From: Tolypeutes matacus
Taxonomy: Eukaryota > Chordata > Mammalia > Cingulata > Chlamyphoridae
Reading direction: 5' to 3'
DNA length: 64,000 nt
Assembly: GCA_026826555.1 (NCBI GenBank)
Contig: JAKSZT010054565.1
Location: forward strand, 3,031,071-3,095,070
Shown in pieces: positions 1 through 12,240 of this stretch. The translations under genes were made by a program, and so were the position numbers. Each line of letters begins with the position of its first letter. The stretch's first letter is position 1. Below the pieces are notes generated by a model. It ran no database searches. It was not told where the DNA came from and was given only the letters and a program-made list of their open reading frames with translations.

Positions 1-535
1 TGCAACAAAACAAATGAGTATTAGTTAATGCTTGATATTTCATTAGAAATAAAAAAGCAGCTAGAGGAAGAAGGCAGAAAAACACAGGAAACTAATACTG
101 GAAAAAAATGGAGACTTAAAAGTCAATAATAGATAACATCTATAAAATATTCTAGGCATGAGGCAGTACTTTAAGCACTTTATGTTGTTTTAACTTATTT
201 CTTACAAAACCCTGTATAGTAAATGCTCTTAGTATTCTCATTGTACAGAGAAGGTAATGGAAATACTGAAAGATTAAATAACTGGCTCAAAGATCACATC
301 ATTCCCAAGTATGCAGCCAGGACTTAAACCGAGACCAGTCTGCACCTGTATCCACTGTTCTTAACCGTATTTTCACATGGACACCTGAGAGTGGAGCCCA
401 CTCTAAACTGTTTCCTCTTTAAGCTGAACAATTCTCTTTCTGTGTCTGATAGTTTCATTTCCAATTTAGCAATTTTTCTGCAACATAGAACAAATTAATT
501 AAAGCAGAGTATTAGATTTCTGAAATATGCCATAC
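1..535. repeat. Intron with a MIR fragment at about 148-378
   Basis: This is DPY19L3 intron downstream of the exon ending at 536. Bases about 148-378 resemble a plus-strand MIR: a 'ttaactcattt..cacaaccctgt' type start, the core 'cattttacagagaagg..aactg' and a diverged 'gctcaaagatcacat..ccaggacttaaacc' end. MIRs are ancient tRNA-derived SINEs moved by L2 and found in all placental mammals. Nothing else is recognised in this piece. Confidence 0.65.
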
Positions 536-694
536 CTGAGATTATGAAGGGCAACAGCAATAGCTACAATCACTGTGATGGACAGAACAAATATGTAAGC
601 ATAAAAAAGCAGAGTATCTGAAAGCCTTTCAAATGTATTAAAAGGGAGGAGGCCAAAAGCTTCTTCACACAGATAAAGATTTGCATCAAAATCC
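536..694 (-). CDS. DPY19L3: DPY19L3 coding exon, residues about 388-441: RDFDANLYLCEEAF segment and helix
   Basis: 159 bp: one base completing Arg, 52 codons, then AG of a Ser codon. The acceptor reads gttccctag|GG and the donor TCAG|gtatgg. It encodes DFDANLYLCEEAFGLLPFNT, FERLSDTLLFYAYIFVLSIT and VIVAIAVALHNL. The DFDxxLYxCxxxF motif is conserved in all DPY19 proteins and lies in a lumenal loop of the GT-C core. Relative to human, Gly is Glu (TFERLS) and Val-Val-Ala-Phe is Ala-Val-Ala-Leu near the end. The next exon downstream in the gene lies beyond the left edge. Confidence 0.95.
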
Positions 695-845
695 CTAGGG
701 AACACATGGAGAGCAAAGTATTAAATTCAATACAAGGTAAGTAAACATTTTATTTTTCCTCAACATGAGCCTGCAATTAATAGCCGAAGGCACAAAGATA
801 GTTTAATATAAAATAGCAAACACAAGATTATTATTTCAGTCATAC

Positions 846-919
846 CTTGTTGCTCCGAACCCAAATTTTGCCTTCAAAAATTTAAATATGTGCTCGTCAG
901 ACTTCAGGTTAAGAATTTT
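846..919 (-). CDS. DPY19L3: DPY19L3 coding exon, residues about 364-388
   Basis: 74 bp, phase 0 in, phase 2 out: 24 codons plus AG of an Arg codon. The acceptor reads ccccaatag|AA, with a short purine-interrupted tract, and the donor CAAG|gtatga. It encodes KILNLKSDEHIFKFLKAKFG then FGAT. The (D/S)DEHIFKFLKAKFG stretch is a typical DPY19 lumenal-side motif: family members keep an acidic pair plus H-I-x-x-x-L-x-x-K-F. Only 151 bp of intron separates it from the next exon. Confidence 0.94.
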
Positions 920-2905
920 CTATTGGGGAGGGAAAAAACAAAAATTGCTATTAGTGTCTTAGGTATGGTTTCCTGATAATTTCCCAATGGAGAAAAAATA
1001 TGTAAAACAAGAAAATGTTCATAGTAGTTCTTAGAACTGAGGAAATCTAAAGCACGGATTTTCAAGCTTTTTTTCTCCCCCCACTTTTAATTTTTTTTTA
1101 GCAGAAACTTTTTTTCAAACAAAATCTTATATTTAAGTTCAATATGTAAAATAGATAAAGGATGAGCTGCATTGGTTTCAGTGAGGCTGAAGCACAGTGA
1201 GTAGAATTTTTTTTAGACCAGAATAGCAACAATACGACAACCTGAAACCTCAAATGTTCAATAGGTAAACAGCCCCCAAGGCTCTGGGGTTTCTGTGTCT
1301 GCAGATATAAAGTGATGTAGAAGTCATTCACCTAAAGACAAGTCAAGACACCGTACTGATCCTCTAGAGATGAAAGACAAGTGCTGGGGTCCATCTTTAG
1401 TGATTTTAACTTTAATTCACAAAATTTTATTTGATTAATTTTATTTATTTTTAATTTATGGCTTACAAACATCCATACAATATAAATGGGTGAAGAAATA
1501 AGATCAGAAGAAAAATGAAGATAGGAAAAAAATAGGATGAAGCCAGAACTGAGGTTAGTACACAAAATATATTCATTAGCAATAAGCCACAAATCTGTGC
1601 TTGGGCATTCTAGCAGCGAATGCAAAGAGGAAGATAAAAACATTTATGTTACTCACAGGGTCATAAGATTAAAACAAACGAGTTGCTCAGAAGAGATCCT
1701 GAAAGTTCTACAACTGAGAATCAAGAGAAATTTCTCTCATGGGAATAGAAAAAACACCAAGGAGTTTCATAGGACTGTATCTTCTAACTCCTCTCATTAT
1801 AGGTCATTGGCAAAACATCAAGTGCAATTCAAAAGAAATTATTCTTTGGGGAGCCAAAAAAACAATTGTCCAGGCATGCAGCTTTATGCTAGCCTGCTTA
1901 ATCCAAGAAAAGATCCCTGAATATCTAGAGTAGGTGCATAGATGAATGGCATCTTTCAGCCAATTTTCCAGAAACAGTGTTCTGCTCAAATAAGCTTTTA
2001 AGAACTCAACTACATGGAGTTTAAGAACGTACTAATAAGGACCTGGAATGGAGTTGCTCAAGGTTGCTGGTTGAGTGAAGGGTCTTTTTCTTTGACAGCC
2101 AGCAGATAGGAGCGGACTACCAATCTCTTATGAAGGTGCATGAGCCTGCCATGCACCTGCGTGTCTGTAGTCCTGAGACTGGACTTCTAGGAAGGGCATA
2201 ATTGTCTCAGGAAATCATTGTGTTTCTGCTCTAGCCTCAAACATTTGGGACATCAAAGTGCAAGAGCCATACCCTTAAGTAAAGCCTACCCTCTAAAATA
2301 TTTTACCTGAAAAAGTATATTTAAAAGTATGTTTAGCTAAGTAGTGCCCTAGGCACTGAAAAAATCTTAGCAAAGCACCTACTAAGCATATAACAAATGG
2401 ATGCATGAGTTACCAAATGAGTTATTTTACTACGCAGGTTGTTAATTTAAAGTCAGTTAAATGTTGGGGAATATCTACTAAGAATGAGCTCTACTCTGCT
2501 TTCTAACATAAATTAGATGGTAGGGCCAGTTTTAAAATTAATTCAACCCAATATAAATCATGTCATTTTTAAAAAAAGTATCATAGTTCTTAATTTAGGG
2601 AAATACTTGTTTAATGCTTTTGAGGCAGAGTTCTTAAAAAGTTTAATAACTCAAACAGTAAGTTCAAGGTAGATCATGTTAAAGAATGAAAAGAAATCAG
2701 GGACTATAAATCAAGAAAATAATCCTTTTCACTGAAACAAAGCTAAAACTGAGCCTGTTTAATGTAAAACTGGTAACTCTTTAGTGATGCTGATACACTT
2801 TATAAAGCAAGAATTAGATTATTTGAAACTGCAAGATTAAAAAGGTCTCTCCAATGTTATGAATAAATTAAAAAACATATTAAAAATGTCATCTTATTAA
2901 CCTAC
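920..2905. other. Intron, no recognisable element
   Basis: 1986 bp between two DPY19L3 exons. There are T-rich and A-rich stretches near 1070-1110 and 1400-1460. Open frames of up to 127 codons (1537-1920, plus) have no domain, no compositional coding signal I can see and no familiar sequence. No SINE or L1 is recognised. Confidence 0.6.
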
Positions 2906-3007
2906 CTTGATAATGTTGTTGAGAAAAAGTGTCAAACATAAAACCATGAATAAATGTAACAAAAGTTTCCCAAGCCTATTAAAGAAGTTTCCAGTTTTCA
3001 GATTTTT
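2906..3007 (-). CDS. DPY19L3: DPY19L3 coding exon, residues about 330-363
   Basis: 102 bp, 34 whole codons, phase 0 at both ends. The acceptor reads aatttctag|AA and the donor CAAG|gtaggt. It encodes a basic cytosolic loop (KNLKTGNFFNRLGK) and a membrane helix (LLLHLFMVLCLTLFLNNIIK). Compared with human, Ser and Leu are replaced by Asn and Phe in the loop (GNFFN). It has no usable Met-started frame of its own length, and is recognised by homology and phase. Confidence 0.93.
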
Positions 3008-4195
3008 CTAGAAATTAAAAAAAGTTGAGTTTTAATTCTCAAATTTTAATACAGCTTCAAAAACACTTAACATTATATTATTTAAGGATTTTAAACATTG
3101 GATTATGCAAAATATATGGAAAATATTTATGCAATATGTAACCTACTAATCTTCATGAGGTTACACTGTCTTAATGTATATAATGTAATAGTATAAAGAC
3201 CCCTTAATAATGAGCTCTATAGGACAAGGAAATGTGTCCTAGTCATATTTCTTACACCTTTGCAACCAAATTGAATACGGGGTCTACCATTTTAAGGTAC
3301 TCAGGATATGTTTACTGAACAAATATTTACATCATTTATCCATTAATTCATATATCACAAAGCTATAAACCAGTTAAATAACAATTATCAGTACAAAAAA
3401 GGTATTTTGTGCTCTTTGATAAACAATAGTTTCCTTAAAATCCTCAGATGACTTCAAAGATTGTTGAATACAATAATTAATGTCTAAAGGTTTCAAAATG
3501 AGTGATGTTTATTTGTAATTAAGCTTTCAAGGATGACTGAGAACTACCATTTTTAAATAGACAACTAAAAGCCTGTTCTTTAAAAAAATTTTGGGACAGT
3601 CTGTCCACAGTTGCTCTTACACAAATGACTGATAAAGGATTTATTCTCCCCAAAGCAGAGAACAAAATGGCTTCGTGATAAAGAAATGTTTTTAGTATAT
3701 GGGAAAGGAAACAGGCTTCATCAGAATATTAAGGAAAAACAATTTAAATCTTGTGTAAATTTAAGAAACTTTTATTTAAAAATCAATAATTTGGTATGGA
3801 AGGATGGGGGAAAGAGTGGTGTGAATACATCACACCACATCACAAGGTGTCTGCCAACTTTGCTCATGGGTTCACACACAAAATAAACAGTTTAAATTTT
3901 TTCTTTTATTTCAACTTTTAAATCATTGGCAATCAACTAAGCATCTCTAGGAAATCTCTGAATCAAAGTTCCAATTCTCTAAAAAATAATAACTAGCAAA
4001 CCAAAGGGGATTACACAGGACCTCAGAAATTTGAAAACAAAAATGGCACTTCAAATAAAAAAGAGCAAATGTAGCACTAGTTCTTTTTAGTGGAAATTTG
4101 GTCATAAATTTTCCTTCATATGCTGTATAAAAATAAGGTTCAAACAACTAAACAATTTTCAAAGAAAGTATGATTAAAAACATAAAAAGTCCTAC
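3008..4195. other. Intron, no recognisable element
   Basis: 1188 bp, AT-rich, between two DPY19L3 exons. I see no repeat family, exon or RNA gene in it. The short open frames at 3686-3886 and 3947-4147 look like chance. Confidence 0.6.
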
Positions 4196-4327
4196 CTGGA
4201 GTTTTCTTGCAATTAACACTGAAAGGTTAAAACTGATAAGCAATGATCCAAGAATCATGGAATTAAAAAACTGAAGAGTGCAGACCAGGAGTAAACCTGT
4301 TATCTGTATACTATACAGCCATGTCAC
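4196..4327 (-). CDS. DPY19L3: DPY19L3 coding exon, residues about 286-329: membrane helices
   Basis: 132 bp, 44 whole codons, phase 0 at both ends. The acceptor reads ctgttgcag|GT and the donor CCAG|gtagga. It encodes VTWLYSIQITGLLLVCTLQF followed by FNSMILGSLLISFNLSVLIA and RKLQ: two hydrophobic helices with the conserved FGNSM/FNSM-type turn between them. Human begins this segment Ala-Thr-Trp where this copy has Val-Thr-Trp. The reading frame runs on into the intron past the donor. Confidence 0.95.
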
Positions 4328-4804
4328 CTGCAACAGCCAAAGATTAGGTGGTTAAACAGACAACATCTTGAGACCTCCATGCACTGACTATTGGTACAGC
4401 TCAGGTTACATAACACACCAGCTTCAAGAAACATAATTGGAAAAAGGAACCAAATCACATCATTTACATACTGTTTCTCTACCTTTTAATAACAGAATTT
4501 GTAAATTTTTATAATATTAAATGGAAACAAAGGGGGATAAATGAGGCACAGGAAGCAAACAATGGTGTAAATGTATTGTGGGAATCAGCAAGAGCAGTTT
4601 GTAATCTTCAGTTTTCTCCCAAATTACTTTTTAATTACTGTCTACAATTACTAAAAACCACTACCTTATTGCATTCCATTATTTCCTAATTCTCTATACT
4701 ATACATTTTAGGACTGTATCATATATTGCATGATCTCCCTGATTAGACTGAAAACTCTTCCAGGCAAGGCCTTATGCTCTTTCAGCTCATGGGTTCATAG
4801 CAGC

Positions 4805-5000
4805 CAGCACAGGGTGATGGCTAAGATGGGTCCTGGAGTTAAAAGCACCTGCACTGTGGTGCTGAGTCTGCCATGGACCTGTTGTGTGACCTCAATGGGT
4901 CAGAACTGTTTAATCTGTAAATGAGAGATGATCATACTTTCCCGCATGCTACGGATCTGGTATAAAGACCAAATGTGGTAATGCCTAGACATAATAAGTA
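4805..5000 (+). repeat. MIR fragment
   Basis: This resembles the MIR core region: 'tcctggagttaaaagcacctgcac', then 'gtgctgagtctgcca' and 'cctgttgtgtgacctcaatgggtca', then 'aatctgtaaatgagagatgat', a diverged match to the MIR consensus on the plus strand. The bases just before it (about 4735-4800) look like an L2 3' end ('gactgaaaactcttccaggcaagg'). Confidence 0.6.
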
Positions 5001-5863
5001 CTCACTAAAGATTGTGCTGATGTAATAAAAACTGTTGATAAGTTGATATAGAAAAAAAGCAAAAACAACCAATTTGGACACCAAAAAAACATGCTACAAA
5101 GAAAAAAGAGGCAGCGCCTAATAAAGAGTCGATACTTTATTAGTTTTCCTCTTCTCTTTCAAATAAGCCAATTGCACATTCACGCTGGTATATAAAAATT
5201 ACCAGTTTTATTCAGCAGCAGATTATATTTTCCCCATAGTTTTGTTTTCATCACCTTGAAGGAAACACACTTGTATCAAGCATTTAAAAGTTAGGTGAGC
5301 AATATTTAAATGCTTTTGCTTGGTGCTAATGGAAACTCAAGGAAATGGATTCTCATAGTTTTTATAATTATAAGGATAATTTATCTTACTACAGGAGCTT
5401 TAGAAAATTCAGAAAAACAAATAATCAGTGGAAAGGTGGGTTCTTGAGTCAAAATCCAACATTACTCCCTACAGAAATAATTTTGATTTCATATGAGTTT
5501 ATAACATTTCAAGTAACATTTTCTTTAATTTACATTATGCCACATAATTTTTTCCATCTATGACTCTTCTGTGAAAAATTTAATTTTGAATTGCTATATA
5601 ACATTTCACCATATAGATATGCGATAATTTATTCTTCTTACAGAGATTAATGATCACCCTTTAAAAAAACCCTCAGGTTTTTAATCTGATCTGATTAGTT
5701 CCTTATTTTGCTCATTATTATATTCTCAGCACCTAAAGCAATGCCCATTACAACACACTAATCATCCAATAAATATTAGAGGAATGAATGAATGAATACA
5801 TTTCCTTAGGATAGATTCCTAAAAGTAGAATTACTGGTTACAAGAGTTTAGAAAAAGAATAGG
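5001..5863. repeat. Intron with L2 and old L1 fragments
   Basis: About 5695-5798 looks like an L2 3' end on the plus strand ('ttctcagcacctaaagcaatgccc', then 'ccaataaatatt' and a short gaat tetranucleotide run). About 5480-5690 and 5799-5862 look like minus-strand L1 ORF2-end sequence ('aggatagattcctaaaagtagaattactgg'). All are badly diverged and boundaries are approximate. Confidence 0.45.
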
Positions 5864-5866
5864 TAT

Positions 5867-5917
<51 letters not shown>

Positions 5918-6048
5918 TTTTTTAATACCCCCTTCCCTGAGATGGCTCCCTCGTCTGTCTGCTCATTTTCTTTAGGAGGCACCAGGAACAAAATCCAGGA
6001 CCTCCCATGTGGGAAGTGTGTGTCCACTTTCTTGAGCCAGTTCTTCCT
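5864..6048 (-). mobile_element. DAS-type SINE (minus) with expanded (TTTA)n tail
   Basis: A minus-strand copy of the armadillo tRNA-derived SINE. Bases 5864-5922 are an almost pure TTTA tetranucleotide run, the A-rich tail read from the other strand. It is followed by 'aggaggcaccaggaacaaa', 'ccaggacctcccatgtggga' and the tRNA-like head ending near 6048. L1 machinery moves such SINEs. The tail is likely polymorphic in length. Confidence 0.8.
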
Positions 6049-7727
6049 TTTTAAAAGCTTTTATTGAGATATAAGCCACACACTGTAAATTCACCCGTCT
6101 AAATTATACAATTCATGATTGTTAGTATATTCACAGAGTTGTGTATCCCTCACCACAATCTTTTTAATTTAATTTTCTCTATTTGGTAACATATTTAACA
6201 TATAATTTGCCATTTCAATCATTAAAATGTGCAATTGCATGGTATTCATTACACTTATAATCACACCATCCATTACCAAGACTTTTCATCACCAAAACAG
6301 AAACTCTGTACCCATAAGCAATAACTCCCCATTCCCATTCCCCCAGGCCTTGGTAACCTATAATCTACTTTCTCTCTCTATGAATTTGCCTATTCTAGAG
6401 ATTCCATATAGGTGGAATCATAAAATATTTGTCCTTTGTGTCTGGCTTCTTTAGCTTAGCATAATGTTTCAGATGTTCCATATATCAGAATTGCATTCCT
6501 TTTTATGGCTGAATAATAATCTATTAAATGTATACATATTTTGAATATCCATTCATCTGTTTGATAGAAGCTTGGGTTGTTTCCACATTTTGGTTATAGT
6601 GAATAATGTTGTTATGAACATTGGTGTATCTGTTTAAATATCTGCTTTTGGAAGTATTCTTCCAAATACTTCCAAATACTGATGAGACCAGAATTCTTAT
6701 CAGGCATACGATTTACAAATATTTTCTAGTATTTTGTGGTTTTGTCTTTTCACTTTTTTTGATGTTGCAAGCATAAAAGTTTTAAATTTTGATGTAGTCA
6801 AATTGATCTATGTTTCCTTTGGTTGCATGGGCTTTTTGGTATCGTAGCTAAGAAACCATTGACAAAAAAACAAGATCATGAAAATTTCTTGCTATATTTT
6901 ATTCTAAAAAGTTTTATAGTTTTGGCTCTTATATTTAAGATCTATGATCCATTTTGAGTTAATTTTTGTGTATGGTATGAGGAAGGGTTCTGTCTTGGCC
7001 AAAGGGGTGCTGATGCAAAATACCAGAAATCTGTTGATTTGTATAAAAGGGTATTTATTTGGGGTAGAAGCTTATAGTTACCAGGCCATAAAGCATAAGT
7101 TACTTCCCTCACCAGTCTGTTGCTGTGTTAGAGCAAATGGCTGCCAATGTCTGCAAGGGTTCAGCCTCCCTCCTTCCTCTTATGGCTCCGTGGTCCCAGC
7201 TTCTTCCAATAGCAGCCTTAGGCTGGGATAAGTCTTGTCTCTCTCCTGGGGCTTGTTCCTTTCCGGGCTCAGCTGCTCTGTTCTCTCCACAAGGTCAGCT
7301 CTCCCCTCTTCCCAGGACCTCTGTAATGTCTATGGAGCGGTCTCTATTTCTCTGTTCTTCTGAGTGTTTACTCCCTGGGGCTCCAGCTCAAAACTCCAGC
7401 TAACTTCTTTGCCTTGTCCTTTTCTCTGTGAGTTTCCACACACCAAGGGGGCAGGGTCTCAAAGTCCTACCAACATGGCCTAATCAAAACCTTAATCATT
7501 ATTTATCTAAGTAAAAGTGAAATCTCTGAGTTTAATACAATCAAATATGCCCAGAGGAACAGACCAATTTATAAACATAATCCAGTATCTTTTTTTGGAA
7601 TTCATAAACAATATCAAACTGCTACAGGCTCCAACTTCACTCTTTTGCATATGAATATCTGGTCTGATACCATTTTTTGAAAAGGCTACTTTTCCAACAA
7701 TTTTTTCCTTTTCAAAAATCAACTGAG
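6049..7727 (-). mobile_element. L1 'A', 3' part (minus), interrupted by a solo LTR
   Basis: Old L1 read from its 3' end: the 3' UTR ('cttttattgagatataagcc') passes into the ORF2 C-terminal region ('atggctgaataataatctatt', 'gtagcttgggttgtttcca'-like sequence). It is cut at 6991 by a solo LTR and resumes at 7627 ('ccaacttcactcttttgcat'). At 7727 it breaks off where L1 B inserted; its continuation begins at about 20117 ('gaccataaatataaggg'), the next bases expected in an L1. Stops and indels throughout; not functional. Confidence 0.85.
6991..7626 (-). mobile_element. Solo LTR of an endogenous retrovirus-like element, in L1 A
   Basis: 636 bp, minus orientation. It starts TGTCTTGGC and ends AAACTGCTACA, so the reverse reading runs TGTAGCAGTTTGA...GCCAAGACA with canonical TG...CA ends. 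The flanking 5-bp direct repeats are ggttc (6986-6990) and ggctc (7627-7631), one mismatch. It cleanly splits L1 A sequence, proving insertion. No internal retroviral genes are present, so it is a recombination-derived solo LTR. It belongs to the same broad family as the copies at 30576 and 44661. Confidence 0.85.
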
Positions 7728-8399
7728 ATTCAGAGGAAGACGGAGTCTCAGGTAGGACACAGTGCACTTACAAAATAGGGGAGGAATGCAGAAGTTGTCC
7801 AAGGGAGCTGCTTTGGGGATCTGCAAACTAAGAGAGTGATGTGTGCATCATCCAGGAGGTACAGTGTACTGAGAAAGGAAGAGACTGAAAGGAAAACTGT
7901 GAGTTATTGTCCCTACGCCTGGGAATGGAGCCCATCACCCACCCTTGAGGCACAAAGCCTTGGCAAAACCTGTGGCTGATGGTGGCCAACTAAGAGGGGA
8001 ATGGGCATATTCCTCCCTGGGAAGAGAGAGGGTGAGGAGGGTTGAGTTTGGTTTCTCTTCTTCAAGTTTAAATGGCAGGGTCCAGCTTTGAACTGGGGCC
8101 CCCAAAGGCTCAGAAAATCTAGCCAGTGGATGCTGAAAGATCTACCTGGGAAAGTGAAGGAAGACAAGGCTTCTCTCTCTTGTCCCTATTTTCCAGGCTT
8201 CTGTGGATATGGTCTGCACCTCATTAGTGGATCCCTGGCCCTGTTTTGATAAGTTGGGCAATCTTAAAATTTTAGAAAAAGTTGAACCAAAAATCACAAG
8301 AGCCATGAATCAAAACCACTACACAAGAAAGAGGAACTGACCAGAGTAAATTAACCAACATAATCAGATGCCTAGACACCAGCAAAAAATTACAAGCCA

Positions 8400-9318
8400 T
8401 ACTAAGAAACAGGAAGATATGGCCCAATCATAGAAAAGAATAAAAAATCCTGACAAGACACAGGATTTAAGACAGCTAATCAATGATGATCACACAAACC
8501 TCCTAAATCAATTCAAAGAGTTGAAGGAAAAGATGGCTAAAGAGATAAAGGATCTTAAGAAGATACTGGGTAAACATAAAGAACAACCTGAAAGCCTGCA
8601 AAGAAATACAACAGAGCTTATGGGAATGAAAGACACAATGGATGAGATTAAAAATAAATGAGAGGCACATAACAGCGGATTTGAATTGGCCAAGGACAGA
8701 ATAAGTGAGTTAGAAGACAGAGCATCTGGACTTGAAAATAAAGAAGAACAGAAAGAAAAGAATGGAAAAAACTGAATTGCAACATGAAATGCAGAAATAC
8801 ACACGTTATAGGCATCCCAGAAGAAGAGAATGGAAAAGGGGCAGAAGGAATATTTGAGGAAATCAAGACTGAAAATGTTCCAACCCTATGAAAAACATAA
8901 ATATCAATATCCAAGAAGGACAACGCACCCCAAACAAAATAAATCCAAATTGACTACTTGAAGACACCTACTATTCAAAATGTCAAATGCCAGAGATAGA
9001 GGATTCTGAAAGCAGCAAAAGAAAAGCAATATAACCCATACAAGGGAGACTCAATAAGACTAAGTGTCCACCTCTCATTAGAATTCATGGAGGCTGAAAG
9101 GCAGTGGTATAATATATTTGAAGGGCTGAAAGAAAAAAAAATTGCCAGCCAAGAATACTTAATGTGGCTAAACTGTCCTTCAAAATTGATAATGAGTTTA
9201 AAATCTTCAAAAACAAAAAAAACTGAGAGAGTTTGACACCAAGAGGCCAGATTTACAAGATATACTAAAGAGAGTGCTGCAGCCTGAAAGAAAAGATAAG
9301 GGTGAGACGCTTGGAGAA
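8400..9318 (+). pseudogene. L1 B ORF1 remnant
   Basis: A broken copy of L1 ORF1, the RNA-binding trimeric coiled-coil protein of the L1 particle. The conserved ATGGCxCA start at about 8418 is followed within four codons by a stop (atggcccaatcatag). Recognisable pieces appear in shifting frames: the coiled-coil segment around 8520-8790, the 'NVNIQEGQRTPNK'-like RRM stretch around 8890-8960, and the C-terminal domain around 9060-9290. It is clearly dead and much older than the ORF1 of L1 C. Confidence 0.75.
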
Positions 9319-9403
9319 GAGAGTAGAAATGAAGATAATCAGTAAGGTAACTAAAAGGGTAAAAAGAGAGACAATAGTAAGATATGACAACAGAAAGCTA
9401 AAG

Positions 9404-11079
9404 GATGAAATGGGCAATGTATGTTATGCCTTTACAGTAATAACACTGAATGTTAATGGAGTGAATTCCCCAAAAGACATAGACTTATAGAATGCTTAAA
9501 AAAATATGAGCCATCTATATGCTGTCTACAAGAGTCTCACCTTAGATACAAGGACAAAATCAGACTGAAAGTGAAAGGCTGGAAAAAGATACTCCATGCA
9601 AGCAAACAGTTACCAAAAAAGATCTGGAGTAGCGATACTAATATCAGACAGAAAATATCTGAATGGGAAACTGTTGTAAGAGATGAAGAAGGTCATTATA
9701 TATTAATAAAAGGGGCAATTCACCAAGAAGAAATAGCAGTAATAAGTATTTCTGTACCTTAGCTGTGTGCCCCAAAATACATGAGTAAAACTAAAGGGAG
9801 AAATAAATGTCTCTACAATAATAGTTGGAGACTTCAATATACCACTCTCAGCACTGGATATAACATCTGGACAGAGGATAAATAAGGAAACAGAGAGCTT
9901 GAATAATATGATAAATGAACTAGACCTAACAGAAATTTATAGAGCATTGCACCCCAAAACAGCAGGATATACATTCTTCTTAAGTGCTGATGGATCTTTC
10001 TCTGGGATAGACCATATGTTGGGTCACAAGACAGGTTTCAATAAATTTATAAGACTGAAATTATACAAAGCACTTTCTCTGATCATAATGGAATGAATTT
10101 GGCAATCAATTACAGATGGAAAAAGGGAAAATTCACAAATATATGGAGATTAAACAACACTCATATAATCAGTGGGTCAAAGAAGAAACTGCAAGAAATA
10201 ACAGCAAATATTTCGAGGCAAATGAAAATGAGAACAGAACATATCAAAACCTATGTGATACAGTGAAGTCAGTGCTGAGAGGGAAATTTATAGGCCTCAA
10301 TGCTTACATTAAAAAAGAAGAGCTAAAATCAATGAACTAATTGCAAACCTGGAAGAACTAGAAAAATAAGAGCAAACTAATCCCAAAGCAAGAAGAAGGA
10401 AAGAAAAAACAAAGATTAGAGCAGAAATAAATGAAAAACAAAATCAAAACAAAACAAAAAACAATAGAAAGAATCAACCAAACCAAAAGAGAATCAACTT
10501 CTCAAGTTGGTTCTTTGAGAAGATCAACAAAATTGACAAACCCTTAGGCTAGAGTAACATAGGGGGAAAAAAAAAGACAAGGTGGAAATAAATAAAAACA
10601 GAAATGAAAGGGGGGACATTACCACTGACTGCACAGAAATAAGAGCAATCATAAGAAGATACTATGAATAACTGTACACCAACAAATAAGATACCGTAGA
10701 TAAAATGGACATTCCTAAAAACACACGAACTACCCACATTGACCCTAGAAGAAATAGAAAACCTCAACAAACTAATCCCAAGAGATTGCAAGAGTCATCA
10801 AAAGCGTCCCCAAAATGAAAAGTCCAGGACCAGAAGCTTCACAGATGAATTCTACCAATCATTCAAAGAAGATCTTATACAAATTTTGCTAAAAATTGAA
10901 CAGGAGAGAAGACTACCAAACTTGTTTCTATGAAGTCACCATCACCCTAAGACCAAAACCAGATAAAGTTATTATGGGAAAAAATATTACAGACCAATAT
11001 CTCCAATGAATATAGATGTAAAAATCCTCAAAAGATTACTTGCGAATGAAATCTGAAAGCAAATTAAAGGAATTATACA
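9404..11079 (+). pseudogene. L1 B ORF2 remnant, N-terminal half (endonuclease, start of reverse transcriptase)
   Basis: Starts near ATGGGCAATGTATG with the endonuclease N-terminus (TVITLNVNGVNSP), where the Asn of NVNG is the conserved active-site residue of L1 endonucleases. Further pieces are readable in several frames up to the RT start (KSPGPEASTDEFYQSFKEDL at about 10818). In-frame stops and frameshifts occur throughout. It is split at 11079/17288 by L1 C. Confidence 0.75.
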
Positions 11080-12240
11080 GACTTCCGGAAGATGGTGGAC
11101 TAGTAAGACACGGGAATCTCTTCTCCAGAAAAATAGCTAGAGAACAGGCTGGAAAAGCCCCGAAATGGATCTTCTAGGGTTTAGGACAGCAGGTGAAGGC
11201 TGCACACCACCCAGAGGAGAGAGGGACAAAAGAGGGAAATAGCGATGACAGAACCAGAACCCTGAGTTAGAACCAGCAGCTGCAGCCGGCACCCTCCCCC
11301 ACACTCTTTAGAATTCTCGGGCCTCTGGGCCTGCGACTACAGACAAAGGGGGCTCCAAGGATCTACCACTCCCGGAAAGGAGAGACGGAGGGAGACAGCC
11401 CTAGGCTGACTCAGGTTCTGACCAGCAAATTTGGGCTGCGGAGCCCCACGGACCTTTCCACATGGTAGTTTGCCCTGGGAGCCCAGGAAGGACTGGAGAA
11501 ATCCAATCCTCGAAACCTCCCTCTCTTCTAGCCTGGACTAATTGTTGAGGACTCCACAGGAGAGGGGAGAGAGAGGCTGGGGCTGACCCTGCTTTGGACT
11601 TGCAGGTTTGGTCTGCCCTGTCCTGAGAGCCCTTCCAGGCCGGGTGGGGCTGAGCCATTGTTTGCCTTGGAGCCTGGAAGGGGCTAAAGATATACAAACC
11701 TCCCAATCTCCTCTGCTACTAACAGGGACTGATTGTTGAGGATTCAGAGGGGAGAAGAAATATTTCCTAGCTGGGAAAAGGGAGGGGGCTACCAGAGAAG
11801 ACTGGAGAACTGTCTCATAAAGAGCTTCCAGACAGGAAGCTCTATCACATTGATCTGGTCTGTGTCACAACAATTACACTCTGACCAGGCATTGAATTGA
11901 GAGCTGCCAACGAGCTCCATCTCCTGGCAGACCAAGGAAGTACACATAACAAAACTAAAAAGGAGAGGCTTTTCCTGGCCTCTATAGCCTCCCTGCCCAA
12001 GGCCCTAGGAAACGGCTCTACAACCAATTACTGGGTCCAGTGCCCAGTACTGAGCAACCAGCAGGACAATCCTAACAATCAAGGTTGAGCCAAAAATCAA
12101 AGAACTGTGGTAACTCACAGCCTCCTGCCACTAAAACCCTATAAAAGAGAAAGAGATAGAGCATCTAAGTAAAATACAGTAAAAACCAGATACCTAAACA
12201 CCAGCAAAAAATTATGAGCCATACTAAGAAAATAGAAGAC
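11080..12240 (+). promoter_or_regulatory. L1 C 5' UTR (likely internal promoter)
   Basis: About 1.16 kb, clearly GC-richer than its surroundings, with no long coding frame. In full-length L1s this region holds the internal RNA polymerase II promoter and often an antisense promoter. That role is taken from the family, as no specific factor site was identified here. A possible antisense promoter would fire towards the left, in the direction of DPY19L3 transcription. Confidence 0.6.

Larger units (their letters stand above)
7728..11079 (+). mobile_element. L1 'B', 5' part (plus): 5' UTR, ORF1 and start of ORF2
   Basis: Plus-strand L1 inserted into L1 A. The approximate layout is 5' UTR-like GC-richer sequence 7728-8400, ORF1 remnant about 8400-9310, and ORF2 start near 9404 running to 11079, where the young L1 C inserted. 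Its other piece starts at 17288. Sequence around 7712-7727 ('aaaatcaactga') resembles 20104-20120 ('aaaaagtcatttga'), a diverged target duplication of about 12-13 bp. Many stops and indels are present. Confidence 0.85.

Noticed and set aside
1537..1920. 127-codon plus-strand frame in a DPY19L3 intron
   Set aside because: No recognised domain, no homologous feel, basic and Ser-rich random-looking composition; antisense to the gene with no promoter or splice evidence.
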